Under the pieces are notes generated by a model. The model had not been told where the DNA came from. It worked only from the letters and a program-made list of their open reading frames with translations, and ran no database searches. A program made the position numbers and the translations under genes. From contig NZ_FOUJ01000002.1 in the NCBI RefSeq assembly GCF_900114835.1, forward strand, positions 204,374 to 268,373: a DNA stretch of 64,000 bases, in the 5' to 3' direction. Each line of letters begins with the position of its first letter. Within the stretch, counting starts at the first letter, position 1. Positions 36,525-45,916 of this stretch are shown one piece after another. This stretch comes from Methanolobus profundi (GTDB taxonomy: Archaea > Halobacteriota > Methanosarcinia > Methanosarcinales > Methanosarcinaceae).

Positions 36525-37448
36525 ATGAACCGCGTCTTTGCCATTAGTGAAACATTCTATGACATCCTTATCGTTAAAGGTAAACCGATCGCCGCATGCC
36601 CGGGAGGATCAATGCTCAATTGTTCGGTATCACTTGGCAGAGCAGGTATCCCCGTATCATTTATAAGTGAATTTGCACATGACAAGGTAGGGGACATGAT
36701 ACATGATCTTCTGGTTGAGAACAACGTAGCAACCAAACATCTCTTCCGTTTCCATGGGAATTCTCCGCTGGCACTTGCTTTTCTTGATCACAGGAATGAG
36801 GCTACATACCAATTCTACGATGAGTTCCCCCAGGAACGTCTCATCATTGAGATTCCAGACTTTGCATCTGATGATATTGTCATGTTCGGATCGATACTTT
36901 CGGTCACAAAAGAAACAAGGAAAGAACTTGAAAGCATCATCCATGCCGCAAAGGATGCTGGCTCCACCATTATCTATGACCCGAACTTTCGCCGGTCACA
37001 ACTGCCATTGCTCCATGATATCAAACCGATGATCATGAAGAACATATCATATTCGGATATTGTACGTGCTTCGCATGAGGATATGAGAATGATACATGGA
37101 TGTAGTAATGCGGAAGAAGCATACGGTTTTGTCCTTGAGAATGGATGTGATCACCTGATGTATACTACAAGTTCCGAGGGCGTTCATTTAAAGACCCCTT
37201 TACTCTCTAAATACTACAAGGTCCCCACTATCGAAACAGTAAGCACCGTCGGTGCAGGAGATAACTTCGATGCTGGTCTGGCCTATATGCTTTATTCAAA
37301 AGGAATTAATTCGATCAATAGTGTTTCTGAGAGCAACTGGGACGAGATTATCAGAATGGCTACAGACTTTGCATCTCATGTTTGCATGAGCACTGACAAT
37401 TACATATCCAATACTTTTGCCAGTGGATTAAAAAAGATAGAGCACTAA
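36525..37448 (+). CDS. PfkB-family sugar/nucleoside kinase
   Basis: 307 residues of the ribokinase superfamily. Seen are ACPGGSMLNCSVSLGRAGI (substrate-binding GG pair region), ISEFAHDKVGDMIHDLL, IYDPNFRRSQLPLL, and the catalytic VSTVGAGDNFDAGLAYML with the GAGD anion hole and base Asp. The substrate is not evident; archaeal relatives phosphorylate ribose, fructose, nucleosides or 2-keto sugars. It precedes the P-type ATPase by 40 bases. Confidence 0.88.
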   Translation: MNRVFAISETFYDILIVKGKPIAACPGGSMLNCSVSLGRAGIPVSFISEFAHDKVGDMIHDLLVENNVATKHLFRFHGNSPLALAFLDHRNEATYQFYDEFPQERLIIEIPDFASDDIVMFGSILSVTKETRKELESIIHAAKDAGSTIIYDPNFRRSQLPLLHDIKPMIMKNISYSDIVRASHEDMRMIHGCSNAEEAYGFVLENGCDHLMYTTSSEGVHLKTPLLSKYYKVPTIETVSTVGAGDNFDAGLAYMLYSKGINSINSVSESNWDEIIRMATDFASHVCMSTDNYISNTFASGLKKIEH

Positions 37449-37488
37449 TATAAAGTATCTTATTCAAAAGTGGCAGGGAGTTAATACT

Positions 37489-40182
37489 GTGGGAAGTACA
37501 CCCTTGGGTATCAAAGATACGTTCAAAGAACTTGACAGTTCGGCAGATGGACTGACCGGACAGGAAGCCCTCTCAAGGCTGGAGAGGTATGGAAAGAACG
37601 AACTTGAAGAGAAGGAAAAGACAACGGCATTGAAAGTATTTGCCGGACAGTTCGTGAATCTCATCGTGTGGGTCCTGATGGCTGCTGCCGTTATTTCCCT
37701 GATGATCGATGAGGTCATTGATTTCTGGGTGATAATGTTCACCATAGCTGTTGTCATCGTACTGGGTTTCGTACAGGAATACAGAGCAGAGAAAGCTATG
37801 GAAGCCCTCAAGAGCATAGTCCAGCCTGAGACCACCGTTATGAGGGATAAAAAACTGCGGAAAATAGCTACAGGTGATGTAGTTCCCGGAGACGTACTTG
37901 TTCTGGAGACAGGAGACAAGATCCCTGCAGATGCTCTTCTTTTTGAAACGGTCGCCCTGAAGATAGATGAATCTGCACTGACAGGGGAAAGCGTACCTGT
38001 CAGAAAAGTGGAAGAAGAGAGTATCTTTGCCGGAACACAGCTCGTACACGGCAAATGTAGAGCTGTTGTCACGGAAACCGGGATGTCTACTAAGATAGGA
38101 CAGATAGCCAGCCTGATACAGACAAAGGAAGAGGATACCCCGTTACAGGTCAAAATAACAAAACTCTCACTGACACTTGCTTTCCTTGCCATACTCGCCT
38201 CGGCGATCACCTTTGCCATAGGAATATCCATTGGTGCTCCTTTTGCTGATATGCTGCTGATATCTCTTGCACTTGCAGTAGCAGCCGTACCTGAAGGACT
38301 GCCGCTTACACTTACGATAACCCTCGCCTATGGTATGAAGAAAATGGCAGGGCACAATGCCATTATCAGGAAAATGCTTGCCGTGGAGACCCTTGGTTCA
38401 ACCACTGTGATATGTACTGATAAAACAGGCACCCTGACCAAGAACGAAATGACCGTGGAGAAGATATTTACTGGTGGTAACGTTCTTGAGTTCACCGGGG
38501 CAGGATACGTGCCCAAAGGAGATCTCCTGAAAAGAGGCGATCATGTTGACCTTAAAGATGAGCCTACAACAATAAAACTGCTAAAAGGGATCGCCCTCTG
38601 TAACAATTCCGCGATCGAAAAGAAACAGGATAAATGGGAGGTCGTTGGAGACCCCACAGAAATTGCACTTACAGTTGCTGCTGCAAAGGCCGACCTCTGG
38701 AAAGATGAACTAGGAAAAGACTATGAGATGGTCGAGGAGATAGTCTTCACCTCTGAAAGAAAGCTCATGTCCACTATCCACAGCACGTCAGAAGGAATGG
38801 TATCTTTCACAAAAGGAGCACCTGAGTTCGTTCTTCCTCAATGCAGCATGATAGAGAAGAACGGAGAACTTCATCCTATAACAGAGCAGGACAGAGAGAA
38901 GATATTGGAGAAGAACCTGGATTTTGCAAGTTCAGCCTATCGTGTGCTGGCAGTTGCATCCAAGGAAGGTCCAAAGGATAAAATGGATGGAGATTTTGAA
39001 ACAGACATGACCTTCCTCGGACTTGTTGCAATGATAGATCCACCACGTGAAGAAGTAAAGGGTGCCATTGAGATGTGTAGAAAGGCAGGCATCCAGGTCA
39101 TTATGATCACCGGGGACAATCAGGAAACTGCAAAGGCAATTGGAAGGAGCATCGGACTCTTTGAGGGCAAGAGCGGATGTGGTGTATATGAGGATGAGAA
39201 GCTACGACGTATCGCCGAGGACTGTGCCGTCACAGGTGATGAACTTGAAGAGCTCAATGATGAAGAATTCGATATAATCGTAGAGAACATAAATGTCTAT
39301 GCCAGAACCATGCCCGAGCAGAAACTAAGGATAGTCGATGCCCTGCAGAAGAAAGGACATATCGTTGCTATGACAGGTGATGGTGTCAATGATGCACCAG
39401 CCCTGAAAAAAGCAGATATTGGCATTGCAATGGGTATTAAGGGAACGGATGTTGCCAAAGAGTCCAGTGTAATGATATTGCAGGATGATAATTTTGCCAC
39501 CATAGTTGAAGCTGTCAGGGGTGGAAGAACCATCTATAACAACATAGAGAAGTTCATCACATACCTTATTTCGAGGAACTTCACGCTGATCATACTCATC
39601 ATGGCAGGTATCAGCCTACTTGGTTTTGACCTCATACCACTGCTGGCACTACAGATCCTTTTCATCAACATGTTCAATGAGATCATGCCGGCAATCTCCC
39701 TGGGACTTGATCCTGCAACGGAAGGCATAATGAAAAGACCTCCAAGGGACCCAAATGATAATTTCCTGAAAAAGAGGAACCTTTTCCTTGTAATCACCCT
39801 GGCATTCATCATGGGGATCGCATCCTTCCTTGTGTTCGCATGGAGCGACCCTGCCGGAGATACCATCATGGCCAGAACACTCACCTTTGCAACCGTGGTC
39901 AGCATGATACTGTTCATTCCGCTGGCATTCAGGTCACTTGAGCGCTCTGTAATAAGCATAGGGATATTCAGCAACAAACTGATGATAGCAGGAGTTACAG
40001 CCACTTTCTTCGCTACCATGTCAGTGATGTACATACCTAAACTGAACGAAGCCTTCGGATTGTTGCCACTTTCCCCCATAGAATGGATAATGCCTATTGG
40101 AGTTGCCTTTGGTACATTCCTTTTCGCAGAAGGACTGAAATATGCAACAAGGAGCGTGAGACAAGCAGATGATGGCAAGTAA
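37489..40182 (+). CDS. P2A-type (SERCA-like) cation-transporting ATPase
   Basis: 897-residue membrane pump. The N-terminal cation-ATPase domain is followed by TGES in ESALTGESVPVRKVEEE, the transmembrane PEGL motif in VAAVPEGLPLTLTITLAYG (Ca2+-type), the phosphorylation site CTDKTGTLTKNEM, the N-domain KGAPEFVLPQC, and the hinge MTGDGVNDAPALKKADIG. Ten hydrophobic segments are plausible. The ion is probably Ca2+, but Na+ is possible in type II pumps. The start is GTG 37489 with GGGAG upstream. Its last 11 bases overlap the next gene. Confidence 0.93.
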   Translation: MGSTPLGIKDTFKELDSSADGLTGQEALSRLERYGKNELEEKEKTTALKVFAGQFVNLIVWVLMAAAVISLMIDEVIDFWVIMFTIAVVIVLGFVQEYRAEKAMEALKSIVQPETTVMRDKKLRKIATGDVVPGDVLVLETGDKIPADALLFETVALKIDESALTGESVPVRKVEEESIFAGTQLVHGKCRAVVTETGMSTKIGQIASLIQTKEEDTPLQVKITKLSLTLAFLAILASAITFAIGISIGAPFADMLLISLALAVAAVPEGLPLTLTITLAYGMKKMAGHNAIIRKMLAVETLGSTTVICTDKTGTLTKNEMTVEKIFTGGNVLEFTGAGYVPKGDLLKRGDHVDLKDEPTTIKLLKGIALCNNSAIEKKQDKWEVVGDPTEIALTVAAAKADLWKDELGKDYEMVEEIVFTSERKLMSTIHSTSEGMVSFTKGAPEFVLPQCSMIEKNGELHPITEQDREKILEKNLDFASSAYRVLAVASKEGPKDKMDGDFETDMTFLGLVAMIDPPREEVKGAIEMCRKAGIQVIMITGDNQETAKAIGRSIGLFEGKSGCGVYEDEKLRRIAEDCAVTGDELEELNDEEFDIIVENINVYARTMPEQKLRIVDALQKKGHIVAMTGDGVNDAPALKKADIGIAMGIKGTDVAKESSVMILQDDNFATIVEAVRGGRTIYNNIEKFITYLISRNFTLIILIMAGISLLGFDLIPLLALQILFINMFNEIMPAISLGLDPATEGIMKRPPRDPNDNFLKKRNLFLVITLAFIMGIASFLVFAWSDPAGDTIMARTLTFATVVSMILFIPLAFRSLERSVISIGIFSNKLMIAGVTATFFATMSVMYIPKLNEAFGLLPLSPIEWIMPIGVAFGTFLFAEGLKYATRSVRQADDGK

Positions 40183-41518
40183 CAGGAAAGAGAGATACAT
40201 ACTTCTTGTGATTCTGGCTGCAATAGCCATTTTTGCCATTGTTCTGAACGAAGGACCCCGGCAAGTAGAGGAAGAGATCATCATACCAGATGAGATACTG
40301 GATTGTGATTACTGCACCTTCGATTACGGAACACCATACACACTTGCATATACCTATCTTCAGCCAGACGGGAACAGGGTAATAGACGGGAAACTGGATA
40401 TTCTGAATGCAGAACGCCTTGAAGTGAACCTTGAAGGGATACCGGAATGGGTGCTTGCTGCACCCTCTGATAATGGCAGTATCTGGGCTGTTGTAATGGA
40501 CAATGGAGCAGTACAGGCCTTTGAACTTTCAGATGGAACCGTTGAAGAGGTAGACATAGATCCTTCAAATATTCATCCCGACACCCCACCGATACTTATG
40601 GTCAAAGATGATGAAGCCTTCTTACTTGCACCGGGTTCATGGAACGAGTCACTATATACACACCCTATAGTACTTGCAAGTTCAGGAAGGAACGTGTTCA
40701 TAGATACAGAAGGGGACCTTGTATTCAGGGTCAATGAAAAGGAATCTGCACGGCTTGATGTGAACGCTCTGCCTGATGCACGCCTGATACAGGATGAGAA
40801 TGAAAGGATATTGCTGCTCACAGGTCCCACAGAAGAATACAGACATGGCGTCCTGGGTGACAGCATAGAGGCATCCAGCATAACTATCGTTGAGACTGCC
40901 GGAGTGCCAGGGATCAGTAAAGTGATAGACCTGCCTGAAGGAGATGTGGTAGAAGGTATCGCACCAATATGGTCCGACCTGAACGATGACGGAAAGCGCG
41001 AGATCATAGTCACTTTGAGCAATGCAGAAGAGGGAGCAAGGGTAGTTGTCCTTGATGAGGACGGCAGCATCCTGGCTGAAGGACCTGATGCAGGTACCGG
41101 ATATAGATGGAGACACCAGATAGCTGTTGCAGCATTTGGACCGGACGGCGAGACTGAGCTAGTTGATGTGCTCACACCACACATCGGAGGAATTGTCGAG
41201 TTCTATCAATGGGAAGATGATGAGCTGAAGGTAGTATCAGGTCTTTCAGGATATAGTTCCCATCTTGCAGGTTCACGAGACCTGGACATGGCAATTGCAG
41301 GGAACTTTGATGAGGACGAGGAAATAGAGTTGCTGGTGCCTTTGCAGAGTTACAGGGAACTGGCTGTTCTGGAACACACCGACGATGGAGTAACTGTAGT
41401 GACAAATATAGAGCTTACAGATAGCCTTAGTACCAATATTGCAGCAGTGAACAATGGATACGGAATGACTGCGATAGGTGTTGGAACAAATGATGGAATG
41501 CTGAGTATCTGGTTCTAA
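40172..41518 (+). CDS. Membrane-anchored beta-propeller-like protein, unknown function
   Basis: 448 residues. A single N-terminal transmembrane anchor (YILLVILAAIAIFAIVL, about residues 8-25) is followed by an extracytoplasmic domain. It contains repeated FG-GAP/VCBS-like motifs, DLNDDGKREIIVTL and NFDEDEEIELLVPL, which are calcium-binding loops of seven-bladed propellers. I do not recognise a specific family. It starts inside the end of the P2A ATPase gene, so the two are translationally coupled; Ca2+-loop motifs beside a Ca2+-type pump are suggestive. Confidence 0.8.
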   Translation: MASNRKERYILLVILAAIAIFAIVLNEGPRQVEEEIIIPDEILDCDYCTFDYGTPYTLAYTYLQPDGNRVIDGKLDILNAERLEVNLEGIPEWVLAAPSDNGSIWAVVMDNGAVQAFELSDGTVEEVDIDPSNIHPDTPPILMVKDDEAFLLAPGSWNESLYTHPIVLASSGRNVFIDTEGDLVFRVNEKESARLDVNALPDARLIQDENERILLLTGPTEEYRHGVLGDSIEASSITIVETAGVPGISKVIDLPEGDVVEGIAPIWSDLNDDGKREIIVTLSNAEEGARVVVLDEDGSILAEGPDAGTGYRWRHQIAVAAFGPDGETELVDVLTPHIGGIVEFYQWEDDELKVVSGLSGYSSHLAGSRDLDMAIAGNFDEDEEIELLVPLQSYRELAVLEHTDDGVTVVTNIELTDSLSTNIAAVNNGYGMTAIGVGTNDGMLSIWF

Positions 41519-41588
41519 CTGATAAAACACCCAATAATATAATAACACATATATATTTTGAACTGCCATTAGTTCATGGTGATGATAT

Positions 41589-41996
41589 ATGGCACTTATC
41601 ACATGGTCCGATAAATACAGCGTAGAGATAAAAGAGATAGATGACCAGCATAAGGTTCTGGTGGGTATGATCAATGATCTTCATGATTCAATGAAACAGG
41701 CAAAGAGCAAGGAAGTATCACTTGAGATCATCAACAAGATGGCAGAATACACTAAATTCCACTTCTCCACAGAAGAGAAATACATGAAACGTTTTGCATA
41801 TCCTGATTACGAGGAACATAAAATGGAACATGAGAAGTTCGTGGAGAAAGTACTCAGATTCAAACAAGATTATGAGGATGGAAAAGCAGGTGTCAGTTAC
41901 GATATACTTAACTTCCTCAAGGACTGGCTTGTTGGGCACATCCAGCTAACTGATAAGAAATATGCACCACTTTTCATCGAAAAAGGCGTAAATTAA
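41589..41996 (+). CDS. Bacteriohemerythrin
   Basis: 135-residue four-helix diiron O2-binding protein. All ligands are visible: His in IDDQHKVLVGMINDLH, His and Glu in KFHFSTEEKYM, the two His in YEEHKMEHEKF, and WLVGHIQLTDKKY with the last His and Asp. It probably binds or buffers O2 for this anaerobe. It stands alone with its own TATA-like region (ATATATATTTTG near 41550). An ArsR-type regulator follows 71 bases later. Confidence 0.93.
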   Translation: MALITWSDKYSVEIKEIDDQHKVLVGMINDLHDSMKQAKSKEVSLEIINKMAEYTKFHFSTEEKYMKRFAYPDYEEHKMEHEKFVEKVLRFKQDYEDGKAGVSYDILNFLKDWLVGHIQLTDKKYAPLFIEKGVN

Positions 41997-42067
41997 GCTT
42001 TTTTCACTTTATTTTACAGTCAATATTGCAAAACATATTAATCATTTAGACAATAAGTATCCAGCAG

Positions 42068-42427
42068 ATGAAAATGCAGGAAACTGAAAAAAAGAAGGAA
42101 CCTTATATCCTTCCTGATGCCACAACACTTAAGGTCCATTCAGCAATGGAAGAGAATGTTGAGCATCTGGTATCTCTTTTCAAGGTTCTCTCCGACCCCG
42201 TAAGGATACACATACTCAAAGCCCTACAGGTAAGCGAACTGTGTGTCTGTGTGCTGGTAGAGATAACAGACTACAAGCATTCTGCACTTTCATATCATCT
42301 GAAGCTGCTCAAAGATGCAAACCTCATAGATTCCAGAAGGGACAAGAATTTCCAGGTATATTTCCTCACCGAATTCGGGGAAAAAATGCTGAGGACAATA
42401 GAGTCCTCGTTCAAAAAAGGATTTTGA
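42068..42427 (+). CDS. ArsR-family metal-sensing transcriptional regulator
   Basis: 119 residues. A winged helix carries LFKVLSDPVRIHILKALQ, the metal-site motif ELCVCVLVEIT in helix alpha3, and the recognition helix HSALSYHLKLLKDANLIDSRR. The ELCVC pattern is that of ArsR/SmtB/CmtR-type sensors for arsenite, zinc, cadmium or nickel. It is convergent with nikR, leaving a gap of only 11 bases. The target genes are unknown; hemerythrin upstream is one candidate. Confidence 0.9.
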   Translation: MKMQETEKKKEPYILPDATTLKVHSAMEENVEHLVSLFKVLSDPVRIHILKALQVSELCVCVLVEITDYKHSALSYHLKLLKDANLIDSRRDKNFQVYFLTEFGEKMLRTIESSFKKGF

Positions 42428-42438
42428 TCGAATTAAGT

Positions 42439-42861
42439 TCAGATCTTCTCTGTAGGAAGAGCAGTATTGAGCTTGACATAATTGACGCCTTTCAGAGCCA
42501 TAGTCCTCTCTGCAACCGCTTTTACCTCTTCACCTTCCCCATCAAGTATGATGACCTCAAGACAGTTGTCGTGGTCGAGATGGATGTGGACGGAAGATTT
42601 AATAATATGAGAGTAATCATGTTGTATTTCAGTGAGAGCACTTGAAAGGCCACGTTTTGTATGGTCATATATCAAAGTAATAGTACCTACACGCCTGCCT
42701 TTTACGTCACTCATCCATTCATAATGGGTAATATAGTTCCTGATGGAATCCCTGATCCCCTCTGAACGGGAAGAATAACCTCGCTGCTCGATGATCGAAT
42801 CAAATTTAGTAAGAAGATTTTCGGGAAGGGACACCCCTATGCGCATAAGTTCCTGATCCAT
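42439..42861 (-). CDS. nikR: Nickel-responsive regulator NikR
   Basis: About 140 residues. An N-terminal ribbon-helix-helix ([18 protein letters not shown] then [14 protein letters not shown]) binds DNA. The C-terminal ACT-like domain holds the nickel ligands in [21 protein letters not shown], where the His and Cys set matches NikR. I start at 42861 (MDQELMRIG) with AGGTGA upstream; two codons earlier is possible. A palindrome sits 42 bases before the start. Nickel is needed for F430, CODH and hydrogenases. Confidence 0.94.
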   Translation of the reverse strand: MDQELMRIGVSLPENLLTKFDSIIEQRGYSSRSEGIRDSIRNYITHYEWMSDVKGRRVGTITLIYDHTKRGLSSALTEIQHDYSHIIKSSVHIHLDHDNCLEVIILDGEGEEVKAVAERTMALKGVNYVKLNTALPTEKI

Positions 42862-42902
42862 ATGATTCACCTATAATAATCAATTACGTGTTATAATAAC
42901 AT

Positions 42903-42919
42903 TTAGTATGCAATACTAA
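42903..42919. promoter_or_regulatory. Palindrome upstream of nikR, candidate NikR operator
   Basis: TTAGTAT-GCA-ATACTAA is a perfect inverted repeat with seven-base arms and a three-base centre. It lies just upstream of a TATA-like TTATTATAAC on the minus strand that would serve nikR. The same TTAGTA/TACTAA arms occur twice before the nickel/cobalt transporter gene near 61.7 kb. The spacing is unlike the GTATGA-N16-TCATAC of enteric NikR. Confidence 0.5.
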
Positions 42920-43011
42920 TACATTAATGATACATAAATTAAGACATAAATAATTATAGAACATTCAGTATAAAGGTAACCTAGGAATATAACTGTAAAA
43001 GGATGATGCAG

Positions 43012-43725
43012 ATGAAAAAAGAAGAACTATACTCAGGAAAGGCAAAGACCATCTACAAGACAGATAACCCGGCAGAGCTTATCTCCGAATTCAGGGACAG
43101 CCTCACGGCATTTGATGGGAAGAAGAAGAGCGAGGCAAAGAACAAGGGTTATTTCAACGCCCAGATATCAAAGAAGATCTTTGAGATGCTTGAAGAAGAG
43201 GGTATCCCTACACACTACATCAAAATGGTATCAGACACTGAAATGCTCGTGAAGGCTGTTGAGATCATACTCATAGAAGTGATCCCACGTAACATCGCAG
43301 CCGGTTCTATCACACGCAAATACCCGATCGAGGAAGGTACGGTTTTCGAGAACCCTGTAATTGTAATGGACTACAAGAGCGACGAGCACGGCGACCCTAT
43401 GATGAACGAGGATATCGCTGTTGCAATGGGCATAGCCACCTACGAGGAGATCGCACAGATCCGTGAGATGGCACTTAAGATCAATGAGATACTTAAGAAC
43501 TATCTTGGAGAGAAAGGATTCCTCCTTCCTGACTTCAAACTCGAGTTCGGAAGAGTTGACGGTAAAATAGTAGTAGCTGATGAGATCTCATGTGACACAT
43601 GCAGGTTCTGGGACAAGACCACCGGTGCATCCATGGACAAGGACATTTTCCGCTTTGACAAAGGAGACCTCTCAAAGACATATGAAGAGGTTGCAAAGCG
43701 TATAGTTCCTGAAATATTCGAGTAA
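43012..43725 (+). CDS. purC: SAICAR synthetase PurC
   Basis: Phosphoribosylaminoimidazole-succinocarboxamide synthase, an ATP-dependent step of purine synthesis. Motifs are [13 protein letters not shown] at the nucleotide site, [11 protein letters not shown]-like [55 protein letters not shown] and [14 protein letters not shown] 43012 (KKEELYSGK) fits archaeal homologues; two earlier in-frame ATGs exist. 237 residues is normal. It stands between nikR (divergent) and the CrtI-like gene. Confidence 0.96.
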   Translation: MKKEELYSGKAKTIYKTDNPAELISEFRDSLTAFDGKKKSEAKNKGYFNAQISKKIFEMLEEEGIPTHYIKMVSDTEMLVKAVEIILIEVIPRNIAAGSITRKYPIEEGTVFENPVIVMDYKSDEHGDPMMNEDIAVAMGIATYEEIAQIREMALKINEILKNYLGEKGFLLPDFKLEFGRVDGKIVVADEISCDTCRFWDKTTGASMDKDIFRFDKGDLSKTYEEVAKRIVPEIFE

Positions 43726-43755
43726 GCATACACACTATCGTAATGAGGGGAAATG

Positions 43756-45210
43756 ATGGAAGATTACGATGTGATAGTTGTGGGTGCAGGTATAAGCGGA
43801 CTTCTATCCGCACTCACGCTTTCCAAACACGGAAATAAAGTACTGGTACTTGAAAAAGGTAAGTTCGTTGGCGGCAATTGTAACAGCTACATGGTTGATG
43901 GTTTCCAGGTAGATACAGGCGCGCATGCCATCACACACCTTCAAGTAGGGCCTCTTAGAAGGCTCATGGACAATTATTTTGATTACGCTCCGGTCTTTGA
44001 GGACTACGGTAACTACTTTATAAGGACAAATGATGCCTTCATGAAGGTTCCTTCCAATATCAAGGAATTCGTTACCTTTGACATCCTCCCGCGCAAGGAC
44101 AGGATGGTCATAACACAGGCGATCACAAAGGCGCTGACACTTTCAACATTTGGCACAGATCTTTCAAAGCAATCCGTATACGAGTTCATGCCAGGTAACC
44201 TTTCACAGGATACTTACGATTTCATGGACACCATATGTCACTTCCTTTCAGGAAAGGACATGGAACAGACATCTGCACAGAGAATACTTGCAGGTAGCAG
44301 TTTTGTCCGTGACAGCGTACCGGAAGAACAACTTGAGACCATAATGAGGTCAAATGAGAAGGTAGGCATAGAACCTGTACCAGTTCCAAAGTCCATATTA
44401 CCACCGAACCTTCATGCATCATTGCAGACAAGGCTCAGCAAGGTATCAAATCCATTTACATCACTTGGAAGACTGGCAACCAACAAGGTCACATATTCCC
44501 AGGGCTACCCAAGGAAAGGACTAAAATCACTGCTTAATGCACTTTTGTTCTCACTTCCAAAGACAGTTGAGATAAGAACAGGATGTGAAGTGAAGAAGAT
44601 ACTTACCAGCAATGGCAGGGTCACAGGTGTTGAAGCTGATGAAGTATACACTGCCAGCAAGGTCATATTCACCGGATTTGTTACTGACATGCCTTCAATG
44701 ATAGAAAGCCTTCCAAACTCCTATATCGAAGAGCTCAAAGGTGTCGTACACACCAAGAGCCTGACCGTGTGGACAGGACTTGATACCATAATGGATGAGT
44801 TCAATTATATCGGTTCAGAGATCTGGTTCAAGGATGCACCTTACTGGGCCATGCCTATCAGTAACTATGATGCATCACTGGCACCAAAAGGAAAGCAGCT
44901 TGTTGGTTTTACATTCATAGTCGATGCGCAGAAGAGCGAAAGTGATCAGATAAAGAAGGCATATGATACCATCTACCAGGCGATCCCGGGAATCGAGGAT
45001 CATATAGAGATGGTACATAACCAGATAACGATCCCTGAAAAGGCTGCTGTGACAATAGATGGTTATTTTGCTGATGTGAGAACACCGATCAGTGGACTCT
45101 ATGCAGCCGGTACCGACACTGATAAGAGAAGTATGGGAATTACCCGTGCAGCTTATTCTGTGATAGAATTACTAAAAAAGATGAACGAAGACGGATGTCT
45201 TCACAAGTGA
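43756..45210 (+). CDS. CrtI/phytoene-desaturase-like FAD oxidoreductase
   Basis: 484 residues. DVIVVGAGISGLLSALTLSK is the FAD dinucleotide-binding motif, followed by GNCNSYMVDGFQVDTGAHAI. TYSQGYPRKGLKSLLNALL is the mid-protein GG-like substrate block, and SGLYAAGTDTDKRSMGITRAA is the C-terminal FAD contact. Archaeal members include carotenoid desaturases and geranylgeranyl-type or retinol-saturase-like enzymes, and the substrate cannot be read from sequence. ATG 43756 is best spaced from the GAGGGG ribosome site. Confidence 0.87.
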   Translation: MEDYDVIVVGAGISGLLSALTLSKHGNKVLVLEKGKFVGGNCNSYMVDGFQVDTGAHAITHLQVGPLRRLMDNYFDYAPVFEDYGNYFIRTNDAFMKVPSNIKEFVTFDILPRKDRMVITQAITKALTLSTFGTDLSKQSVYEFMPGNLSQDTYDFMDTICHFLSGKDMEQTSAQRILAGSSFVRDSVPEEQLETIMRSNEKVGIEPVPVPKSILPPNLHASLQTRLSKVSNPFTSLGRLATNKVTYSQGYPRKGLKSLLNALLFSLPKTVEIRTGCEVKKILTSNGRVTGVEADEVYTASKVIFTGFVTDMPSMIESLPNSYIEELKGVVHTKSLTVWTGLDTIMDEFNYIGSEIWFKDAPYWAMPISNYDASLAPKGKQLVGFTFIVDAQKSESDQIKKAYDTIYQAIPGIEDHIEMVHNQITIPEKAAVTIDGYFADVRTPISGLYAAGTDTDKRSMGITRAAYSVIELLKKMNEDGCLHK

Positions 45211-45223
45211 TATGAGAAGGTAA

Positions 45224-45916
45224 TTACCTTCTCAGGACCATTGTCCTTAATCTGTCAGCAGAGTGTTCTGCCTTGTCTGCGATGTCACCAATGCCCCTTA
45301 CAAGACGGGCAAGGTGATATACACCAAGTGGACCTATATTGTCCTCGTTGCTGAACACAAGTCTCACAAGTTCCTTTTCGATAACATCGACCTGATGCTC
45401 CATCTCCTCGACCTTTACTACAAGTTCCAGAGTATCCTCTACATCCCTTTTACTGAAAGATGTCTCCAGAAGCTCACCAAGGCTTGACACAAGGGTCTCA
45501 TACATTTCCACCGTTGCAAGGGTCTTGTCCATAAGCTCCCTGAACCCTTCCTTTACTTCATCAGGGCCTTCGAACTTTCGTACAGTAAGCCAGAATGCAA
45601 CTTCCTGAGAATCATCTGATATGGAATCCTGTGGTTTTAAGAAATTGAGAAGGTCGTTAGCATGTACAGGAAGCATGATAGAGGATGATAGCTCTGAACG
45701 GATCGTCTGTTTTATTACATCTGCTTCATGCTCGATCACATCGATCTCACGGTTCAGTGCCTCTACTGTCTCCATATCACCTGCACAGAAAGCGCTAAGG
45801 GATTCATTGAGTTTCCTCACACAGTCCCCACCTTTGTTCGCATGCAACACAAGAGGTTTGAAAGGAGAGGTTGCAAAAATGTTCAGTACAGAACGGATAT
45901 ACTCTTTCTTGATCAT
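45224..45916 (-). CDS. DUF47 / PhoU-like phosphate-transport regulator
   Basis: 230 residues, all helical, of the DUF47 (TIGR00153) family. [24 protein letters not shown] and [15 protein letters not shown] carry the repeated acidic ExxxD/ExxD metal-binding motifs of PhoU folds, and [19 protein letters not shown] ends it. These proteins pair with Pit transporters and are thought to gate them. Here the start overlaps the pit stop by four bases, giving the expected pair. Confidence 0.92.
   Translation of the reverse strand: MIKKEYIRSVLNIFATSPFKPLVLHANKGGDCVRKLNESLSAFCAGDMETVEALNREIDVIEHEADVIKQTIRSELSSSIMLPVHANDLLNFLKPQDSISDDSQEVAFWLTVRKFEGPDEVKEGFRELMDKTLATVEMYETLVSSLGELLETSFSKRDVEDTLELVVKVEEMEHQVDVIEKELVRLVFSNEDNIGPLGVYHLARLVRGIGDIADKAEHSADRLRTMVLRR

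Noticed and set aside
37464-38231. Minus-strand open frame opposite the P-type ATPase
   Set aside because: Ser/Thr-rich antisense composition and no domain; plus strand has all P-type motifs.
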